Shown here: positions 26,450 through 33,208 of the stretch, piece by piece
How the letters are laid out: each line of letters opens with the position of its first letter
Numbering within the stretch: the first letter of the stretch is position 1
Assembly (NCBI GenBank): GCA_030038535.1
Contig: JASHSV010000306.1
Coordinates: 1 to 33,208, forward strand
Source of the DNA: Candidatus Acidiferrales bacterium
GTDB taxonomy: Bacteria; Acidobacteriota; Terriglobia; Acidiferrales; UBA7541
Direction of reading: 5' to 3'
DNA: 33,208 bases
Translations under genes and position numbers: made by a program
Notes under the pieces: model-generated
What the model saw: only the letters and a program-made list of their open reading frames with translations
The model's database searches: none
What the model was told of the DNA's origin: nothing

Positions 26450-26674
26450 TTCTGCGTTTTATGCGGGTTTGACCGAATTTCGTTTTTGTCCCGGCGCTTC
26501 GCGACGGAACTTCGGGATTCGATTTTCGCCCTCACCCGCAGAAGGAATCGGATACGGCCCTGGCCGATTAGTACTGCCCTCCGGCCAGTCGTTTAACTCT
26601 GTACCTGCGACCAGTAGGCAAACCAAGCCGGCGGCTCCTAGACTGCTGTGGTAAAGCACGACGAGGGATCGCCC
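26450..26674 (+). other. Structured intergenic leader of the Ig-repeat lipoprotein gene
   Basis: No gene is visible. A 7-bp stem forms between CTGGCCG and CGGCCAG with a 15-nt loop around 26562-26590. A GGCAAACC element follows near 26617. The sequence recalls fragments of c-di-GMP riboswitches, but the order of elements does not fit and the key GCAAAGCC and GGTAGC elements are missing. I do not call a riboswitch. Confidence 0.3.
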
Positions 26675-28612
26675 ATGGACTTGCCGATTCCATTTCGCAG
26701 GAGCAAGCCCGGCTCCCGGGTGCATGGCTCCCCGGGCCTGGACCGGTTTGCCGCGCTGGCCCTCGCTCTGTTCTCCTGTGCGGTGCTGGCCAGTTGCACC
26801 TCCGGCGCATCGGCGAGCTTGCCCGCTTCAGCAAAAGGTTCCATGCCGCAAATCGCTTCCTTTGCGGCGGTGCCCGCGAGCATAAACTCCGGCTCCAGCA
26901 GCACGCTCAGTTGGTCGGTCACAGGAGCCACTGCCATCGCCATCACGCCCGGGACGTTCACGTCGACGGCCTCCAGCGGCTCTACGAATGTAAGCCCGGC
27001 AGCGACGACCACGTATATGCTTACGGCAACCAATGGTGCCGGATCAGCTACGTCCGAGGTCACCGTCACCGTCACTGCGGCGCCGGCCGAGCCGGTCATT
27101 AGCTCCTTCACAGCCAGCCCCACAAGCATTACAGCCGGTTCCAGCAGCACGCTGAGCTGGGTTACGAGCGGCGCCACCAGCATTGCCATCACGCCGGGAA
27201 CATTCACTTCGACTGCAGCCAGCGGCTCAACAAACGTGAGTCCAACGGCCACGACTACCTACACGCTAATGGCAACGAATACCGCCGGCAGTGTCACAGC
27301 CAACGCACAGGTCACCGTGTCGGCGTCCGGCGGCGCGCTGACGATTACGACCACGTCGTGCCCGGGCGGAACACAGGGGACCGCTTATTCGGGCTGCACA
27401 CTCGCGGCCACTGGCGGCGATCCGCCCTACACATTTTCAGTCAGCACGAGCACCAGCTTCCCGCCGCTGCCGGAAGGCATGTCTCTCGACGCATCCACGG
27501 GGAACATCACCAGCTCGCTCGTCGGCGGTCAGGGCACCTATACGCCCGAACTCATCGTGACGGACTCGGCAGGCACGCAGGTGACGCAGGACATCACCTT
27601 CGCCATCAACGGCAATAACGCGTTCCTCGCAAGCATTTTTCCGTCCACTTCGATATTCCATCATCGTGTGGACGCGGCCACCACCAGCTTGCCCGTGGAT
27701 ACGTCCCCTGCGGCGGCCATTTACAGCGGCTATCTGTCGGAGACCATCAAGCCATTCTTCGGGGACACGTATGCCAACTTTCCAAACGGAATACCGGCCA
27801 TTCAGGTTCCCTCGAACCAGCCCGACGTATCCGTAACCACCACCGTCTATCAGTCCTATTTCACCTCCGGTCCGATTCCGGCGTATGCCCCGGTGGAAGG
27901 CACCAGCAATTCGACGGGAGACAGGCATGTGCTGGTCTATCTCCAGGCGGGCGGCGGGAGCAATCCTACTCTCTATGAGATGTGGCAGGGAATCTACGAG
28001 GGCGGTCCGTGGACCGATTCCTCGAACGCCCTGTGGCCCAACGTGGCTTCCAATGCGCTCACACCGCAGGGGATGGGGACATCGGATGCCGCGGGACTTC
28101 CGGTGGCGCCGCTGCTGGTCAATGCCGACGAGGTGATCGGCACCGGCACTACGGACGCGCCCAACGGCACCATCCAGCATCCCATCCGGTTCACCCTGAA
28201 CCACATGTTGAACTACTGGGTCTGGCCGGCCACGGAGACGGCGGGAGTCGGGAGCTGCACGGCTGCCGGAGGCGCTGCCATTCCCACCGAATCGCAAATC
28301 TCGCAATCGGCTCCTCCTGCAAGCTGCACCTTCTCCGGACCCGCGGGCGAAATCTACCGCCTGCAGGCTTCGGTGCCCACTCCCTCCTGCGCCACTACCA
28401 GTCCGCAGGCGGCCATCATCATCACCGCGCTCCGGAATTACGGAATCATCCTGGCCGACAATGGAGACAGCGGCGGCCTGGTCGGCACGCCCGACGCTCG
28501 CTGGAACGACAACGATCTGATGTGCCTCGAGAGTCTCACCCTCGCAAACTTCGAGCCCGTCAACGTCTCCAGCCTCATCGTCAGCAACGACAGTGGGGCC
28601 ACAAGCCAATAG
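26675..28612 (+). CDS. Lipoprotein with tandem Ig-like repeats and a conserved C-terminal domain
   Basis: 645 residues from the ATG at 26675, preceded by GAGGG; a GTG at 26648 is an in-frame alternative. The signal sequence FAALALALFSCAVLASC ends in a lipobox (LASC) with Cys41 as the lipid site, so it is probably membrane-anchored and surface-exposed. Two near-identical 82-residue Ig-like repeats follow (each with SSSTLSW and PGTFTSTA...SGSTNVSP), then a putative-Ig (He_PIG-like) domain with GDPPYTFSVS and LPEGMSLDASTGNIT. The large C-terminal domain (about 315-645) carries DRHVLVYLQ, TLYEMWQGIY, DAAGLPVAPLLVNADEV, ALRNYGIILADNG and GTPDARWNDNDL. I recall this pattern from an uncharacterised secreted family. 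Activity unknown. Confidence 0.85.
   Translation: MDLPIPFRRSKPGSRVHGSPGLDRFAALALALFSCAVLASCTSGASASLPASAKGSMPQIASFAAVPASINSGSSSTLSWSVTGATAIAITPGTFTSTASSGSTNVSPAATTTYMLTATNGAGSATSEVTVTVTAAPAEPVISSFTASPTSITAGSSSTLSWVTSGATSIAITPGTFTSTAASGSTNVSPTATTTYTLMATNTAGSVTANAQVTVSASGGALTITTTSCPGGTQGTAYSGCTLAATGGDPPYTFSVSTSTSFPPLPEGMSLDASTGNITSSLVGGQGTYTPELIVTDSAGTQVTQDITFAINGNNAFLASIFPSTSIFHHRVDAATTSLPVDTSPAAAIYSGYLSETIKPFFGDTYANFPNGIPAIQVPSNQPDVSVTTTVYQSYFTSGPIPAYAPVEGTSNSTGDRHVLVYLQAGGGSNPTLYEMWQGIYEGGPWTDSSNALWPNVASNALTPQGMGTSDAAGLPVAPLLVNADEVIGTGTTDAPNGTIQHPIRFTLNHMLNYWVWPATETAGVGSCTAAGGAAIPTESQISQSAPPASCTFSGPAGEIYRLQASVPTPSCATTSPQAAIIITALRNYGIILADNGDSGGLVGTPDARWNDNDLMCLESLTLANFEPVNVSSLIVSNDSGATSQ
26852..27343 (+). 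repeat. Tandem 246-bp repeat encoding two Ig-like domains
   Basis: Copy 1 runs from 26852 and copy 2 from 27098, an exact 246-bp (82-codon) offset. At protein level the second halves are nearly identical (TNVSPAATTTYMLTATNGAG versus TNVSPTATTTYTLMATNTAG). Many third codon positions differ, so the duplication is old or under purifying selection. Confidence 0.85.
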
Positions 28613-28707
28613 GGCGGGTTTCTCACCGTCGCGCGGCGCTCCTTCAACATCACCGGCTGTCTTGATTTGGCTGGGCAGCGGAACGCCAACGGTCCGTGCG
28701 CACCGAC

Positions 28708-29734
28708 TTATTGCATGGCTCGCTCGTCGGGCGATACCTGGCCAAGAGTTCGATCTGGAACCAGATAGTTCTGAACATAGTCGTACACCGCATCCTCCAG
28801 GGGCGTGATGGGATCGGCGTATCCGCGTCTGCGGAGACTCTCGATATTTGCTTTCGTGAAATACTGGTACGTAGAGCGAATCTCCGGCGGCATTTCAATA
28901 TATTCAATCCTGACGGGCATCCGAAGAGAACTGAACACGGCTTGCGCGAGCTGATTCCATGTGTGCGCTTCCCCAGAACCGACGTTGAAAAGTCCCGTCG
29001 ATCCGGTTTCCGCGAGATGAAGAGTCATTCTCAGTGCGTCTTTCACGTAGAGGAAATCTCGCTGCTGCTCGCCGTTCTGAATCCCTTCGCGGTAACTCTT
29101 AAACAGCCGCACGCTTCCCGTTCGCGCGGCCTGCTCATAGCTTTTGTGAACCATGCTCCGCATCTCGCCCTTGTGGGCCTCATTTGGTCCGAAGATGTTG
29201 AAGTATTTCAAGCCGGTGATCCGGTCCAGCCAGCCGGCTTTCCACGCGTAAACGTCAAATGCGTGTTTTGATTCTCCGTACGGATTCAGCGGTTTTAGTT
29301 GTTGGAGTCTTTCGCAGTCGGAGTCTTCCATTCCTGCGCTGCCGTCACCGTAAGTGGCTGCAGACGATGCGTAAACGAAGCGGGTCCCGGCATCGATGGC
29401 CGCTCCTGCCAATGCCTTCGTGTACTCGTAATTATTCCGGCGAAGGTAGTCCGTATCCGTTTCCGCCGTCGACGAGCAGGCTCCCAAGTGAAATACACAA
29501 TCAAAAGAGCCCAGATGCCCCGACACGGCTCTCCCCAGCAGAATCTCGGGTGAGACATATTCGCGAAATCGCAGGGGTCTAAGGTTCCGCTCTTTCAGGC
29601 CCGTGGGGGCGAAGTCGGCGACAACAATGTTTTCGCATTCATGCTCGTTGAGCGCCCACACAAGGGCGCTGCCGAGAAAGCCCGCGCCTCCCGTAACCAG
29701 CACGCGCCTGCTTTTCCAGTCGTAAGCCCGGGAA

Positions 29735-29751
<17 letters not shown>
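28708..29751 (-). CDS. hldD: ADP-L-glycero-D-manno-heptose-6-epimerase-like protein
   Basis: 347 residues, a short-chain-type sugar-nucleotide epimerase. The NAD(P)-binding motif is TGGAGFLGS (20-28). The family signature HLGACSSTAETD (88-99) is close to the HldD consensus. The catalytic Ser-Tyr-Lys set is visible at Ser129/130 (YASSAATYG), Tyr158 and Lys162 (NPYGESKHAFD). GLKYFNIFGPNEAHKGEM is also typical. HldD makes the L-glycero heptose donor for lipopolysaccharide core. The protein is about 35 residues longer than usual, including a 15-residue N-terminal lead. Its start overlaps the end of the deoxyhypusine-synthase-family gene by 17 nt, so the two are coupled. Other heptose genes are not in the window. 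Confidence 0.88.
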
Positions 29752-30721
<970 letters not shown>

Positions 30722-31238
30722 AGAATCCTCCTCAGACGAATTGGGAATCCGGCTTACGAGGGGAAAAGAGAAAAAGAACTGCGGACGCCTGCCCGGTTAG
30801 AAGTAGCTCGCCGTATAGCTCAGCATGCGAAACATCGTGTGCGGGCAGCTATAGATTTGCGCGCACGCGAGACTGGAAGAAACACTCATGGACCGCTTAT
30901 ATCATTTTCGGGCCGATCCCTCCACCTCGACCAAACGGACATTCATCGGATCCTCCGCCGCTGTGTATCTCCATTCCATTGGTTAAGCCGGAATGGGACC
31001 ACCGGCAGAACAGCCGTGGAGACGCGGGTATGGCCGTCGCGCGGTGGCCGCCGCTCTTTCGGATTCCTGCCTGCGCACTGGCCGGAACCCGACAGTGCCC
31101 CAGCATCGAAACGAATCAGGCGGCAGCAGAAAGGGGACACTCCCAACGAGCTAAGGATGGAGACACTTCCAAACAGCTTTGCCATCTGCGCGCCGCGTTC
31201 GTTGACGCGCCTGCAGGTGGGGGATAACATGCCGCGTA
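30722..31238. other. Divergent intergenic region, no gene
   Basis: About 515 bases between the deoxyhypusine-synthase-family gene (minus) and the kinase gene (plus). Open frames here are short, mutually overlapping and without family resemblance. A short imperfect direct repeat is present (31133-31146 GGGGACACTCCCAA; 31159-31172 GGAGACACTTCCAA). Near 30815 a tRNA-like TAGCTCAGC occurs, but no T-arm or acceptor stem accompanies it. No clear promoter pair is seen. Confidence 0.5.
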
Positions 31239-33208
31239 GTGCCCGACTCGCAAACACTCATCGGCCAAACCATCTCCCACTATCGCATCCTTGAAAAGCT
31301 CGGGGGCGGCGGCATGGGCGTAGTGTACCGCGCTGAAGACGCTCGCCTGGGCCGCCAGGTCGCTCTCAAATTTCTTCCCGACGAACTGGCCCACGACCCG
31401 CAAGCGCTCGAACGCTTCGAGCGCGAAGCTCGCGCCGCTTCCGCCCTCGACCATCCCAACATCTGCACGATCTATGACATCGGCCAGGACGCCGGCCGCC
31501 GCTTCATCGCCATGCAGTTTCTCGAAGGCCAGACGCTCAAGCATCTGATCGGCGGACGCCCCATGCCGTTGGAACGAATCGTCGAAATCGGTGCTGAAGT
31601 CGCCGACGCGCTCGAAGCGGCCCATGCCAAGGGCATCATCCATCGCGACATCAAGCCCGCCAACATCTTCGTCACCACGCGTGGCCGCGCCAAGATTCTC
31701 GATTTTGGCCTGGCCAAACAGACCGGCGCGCCCGACTCGCCTTTGACGCTCTCCGCGGACGCTTCCACCTCCGGCGATCTCACCAAGCCCGGAACTGCCG
31801 TGGGCACCGTCGCCTACATGTCGCCGGAGCAGGCGCTGGGCAAGCCGCTCGACCCGCGGACCGACCTGTTTTCGTTCGGCGTGGTTCTTTATGAAATGGC
31901 CACGGGCTCGCAACCCTTCGCCGGAATCACATCCGCCGCGGTTTTCGACGCCATCCTGAATCGCCCGCCTGCTTCCGCGCTCACCTTGAATCCGCAGTTG
32001 CCGCGCGAACTCGAGCGCATCATCAGCCGGCTGCTGGAGAAGGACGCCGCGAAGCGCTACGGATCCTCAGCCGAACTGCTAGCGGATCTGAAGCGCCTGC
32101 GCGGATCATCCTCGGCAGCGCAGACGGTCTCCGCTCCTCCGGCAGCAACGCCCGCCGCCAAGCCGCTACCCCTCCGCGCTCTCGTCGTCGGGACGATTGT
32201 CCTCGTCCTCGCCGTGGGCGGCTACTTTGTCTGGCGCGGCCGGGCGGGACGCGCAACACAGCCTGTGGTCAGCGTTCCCGCTGCCAAGCCTTCCGTCGCC
32301 GTCCTGCCGTTCCAGAACCTGAGCGGCGACCCGAACAACGAATATTTCAGCGACGGAACGACCGAGGAGATCATCACCAAACTTTCCAAGATTCAGAATC
32401 TCGACGTCGCATCACGCATGGCTGTGGCGCGCTTTAAAGGCACGCAGGAAGACGTGAAGCAGATTGGCAAAGAACTCGGCGTCCGTTACATCCTGGAAGG
32501 CAGCGTGCGCAAAGCCGAAAACCGCGTGCGCATTTCCGCGCAGCTCCTGGACACCTCCACCGGCTTCAATCTGTGGGCCGAGGATTTCGACCGCGACCTG
32601 AAGGACGTTTTCTCCGTCCAGGAAGAAACCGCCCTCAAGATCGCCGACGCGCTGAATCTCAAACTGACTCCCCAGGAGCAGCAGGCCGTCGGGCGGCGGT
32701 ACACCCAAAATGTCGAGGCCTATGATGCCTACTTGCGAGGCCTCGCCTCGTGGAGAGATTTTTCGGACGTGCCGGAAAAGATGGAAGCCGGTCGCAAGCA
32801 ATTCGAGCGGGCCTTGCAGCTTGATCCTAGATATGCCCCTGCCCTCGCGGAACTGGCAAATCTCGAAGGCCTCTACTACCGCGACGTGGAGGCAAGTAAG
32901 TCCCACTTGGACCTGGCCGAGCAGTATGCGCAACGTGCCCTTGCTATCGACCCGAGCCTGGCCGAGGCGCACATCGCACAAGGACGGGTGTATATGGTCC
33001 AGTTTCAGTACGCGCGCGCCGCCGATGAACTCCGGCAGGCCACCCGCTCGGACCCGGCAAATTCCTACGCATGGGACAGCCTTTCCTGGGCACTGGGCTA
33101 CCTGCAACCTCCAGATGGGCCTGGTGCGGAGGAGGCCGCCCGCAAGGCGCTCAGTTTCGCGCCGGGGTCCTCCTCCTACTACTACCACCTCGGTCGAGCG
33201 CTCCTCTT
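31239..33208 (+). CDS. Ser/Thr protein kinase with TolB-like and TPR regions, C-terminus cut by window edge
   Basis: At least 656 residues, running off the right edge. The start is taken as GTG at 31239 because a stop lies 12 codons upstream and the ATG at 31229 is out of frame; the Shine-Dalgarno sequence is weak. Kinase domain about 13-285: [14 protein letters not shown], Lys44 (VALKFL), HRD 135-137 ([10 protein letters not shown]), Asp155 (LDFGLAKQ) and [13 protein letters not shown] membrane helix lies at about 313-332 ([19 protein letters not shown]). The outer part begins with a TolB/FlgO-like domain (about 350-475: [40 protein letters not shown]) and continues as TPR repeats ([50 protein letters not shown]). 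This architecture is common in acidobacteria. It is distinct from the PEGA kinase at 19-21 kb. Confidence 0.95.
   Translation, partial: MPDSQTLIGQTISHYRILEKLGGGGMGVVYRAEDARLGRQVALKFLPDELAHDPQALERFEREARAASALDHPNICTIYDIGQDAGRRFIAMQFLEGQTLKHLIGGRPMPLERIVEIGAEVADALEAAHAKGIIHRDIKPANIFVTTRGRAKILDFGLAKQTGAPDSPLTLSADASTSGDLTKPGTAVGTVAYMSPEQALGKPLDPRTDLFSFGVVLYEMATGSQPFAGITSAAVFDAILNRPPASALTLNPQLPRELERIISRLLEKDAAKRYGSSAELLADLKRLRGSSSAAQTVSAPPAATPAAKPLPLRALVVGTIVLVLAVGGYFVWRGRAGRATQPVVSVPAAKPSVAVLPFQNLSGDPNNEYFSDGTTEEIITKLSKIQNLDVASRMAVARFKGTQEDVKQIGKELGVRYILEGSVRKAENRVRISAQLLDTSTGFNLWAEDFDRDLKDVFSVQEETALKIADALNLKLTPQEQQAVGRRYTQNVEAYDAYLRGLASWRDFSDVPEKMEAGRKQFERALQLDPRYAPALAELANLEGLYYRDVEASKSHLDLAEQYAQRALAIDPSLAEAHIAQGRVYMVQFQYARAADELRQATRSDPANSYAWDSLSWALGYLQPPDGPGAEEAARKALSFAPGSSSYYYHLGRALL

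Noticed and set aside
26565-26580. Match to the 3' end of 23S rRNA (GTACTAATCGGCC on the minus strand)
   Set aside because: Only about 13 bases match and the flanks do not, so it is most likely chance.
26550-26650. Possible c-di-GMP riboswitch (GGCAAACC, CTCCGGCC)
   Set aside because: The elements occur in the wrong order and the second conserved segments are missing. A covariance-model search for the GEMM-I family would decide.
30810-30880. tRNA-like string TAGCTCAGC near 30818
   Set aside because: No acceptor stem, anticodon arm or TTCGA-type T loop accompanies it at the right distance.
31116-33188. Minus-strand open frames at 31116-31913 and 32412-33188
   Set aside because: They are antisense to the Ser/Thr kinase gene, which is certain from its kinase and TPR motifs.

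Overview
The window is GC-rich, gene-dense bacterial DNA. The gene content suggests an acidobacterium (Acidobacteriota). The pointers are a very large Oar-like TonB-dependent receptor with an N-terminal carboxypeptidase-regulatory domain, several Ser/Thr kinases of the kinase-PEGA, kinase-TolB-TPR and CHASE2 types, a HEAT/PilZ protein, and a bacterial deoxyhypusine-synthase-family protein beside a heptose epimerase. This assignment is inferred from gene families, not from a marker gene. I see no rRNA, tRNA, CRISPR array, insertion sequence or phage gene.

Layout. 1-6.5 kb: a CHASE2 sensor protein running off the left edge (minus strand), then on the plus strand a GAF/HD-GYP protein, a secreted Ig/IPT-like protein and RmuC. 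6.6-23.3 kb: a long run of minus-strand genes. In transcription order these are a radical SAM protein with a small exported protein, a PEGA-type Ser/Thr kinase, an exported coiled-coil protein, an FHA-GAF-adenylate/guanylate cyclase, a HEAT-like/PilZ protein, a secreted GH31 glycosidase and a 1348-residue TonB-dependent receptor. 23.5-25.9 kb: an aromatic amino acid operon (chorismate mutase, prephenate dehydratase, DAHP synthase) on the minus strand. 26.0-28.6 kb: an OsmC-type peroxidase and a lipoprotein with tandem Ig-like repeats, both on the plus strand. 28.7-30.7 kb: an HldD-like epimerase and a deoxyhypusine-synthase-family enzyme, overlapping, minus strand. 31.2 kb to the end: another Ser/Thr kinase with TolB-like and TPR regions, open at the right edge.

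The strongest discovery is upstream of the aromatic operon. A 28-codon leader peptide has seven Tyr/Phe residues among positions 7-17. It sits behind a well-formed sigma70-like promoter and ahead of an intrinsic terminator that lies just before the chorismate mutase start. The RNA can form a 9-bp hairpin whose loop is exactly three Tyr codons. It can also form a 13-nt antiterminator duplex (11 of 13 paired) that competes with both that hairpin and the terminator. This is the full logic of a ribosome-mediated Phe/Tyr attenuator, read directly from the sequence.

The rest of the window is dominated by signalling: three kinase or sensor proteins, a class III nucleotide cyclase, an HD-GYP domain (c-di-GMP turnover) and a PilZ domain (c-di-GMP binding). 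Cell-envelope functions make up most of the remainder.
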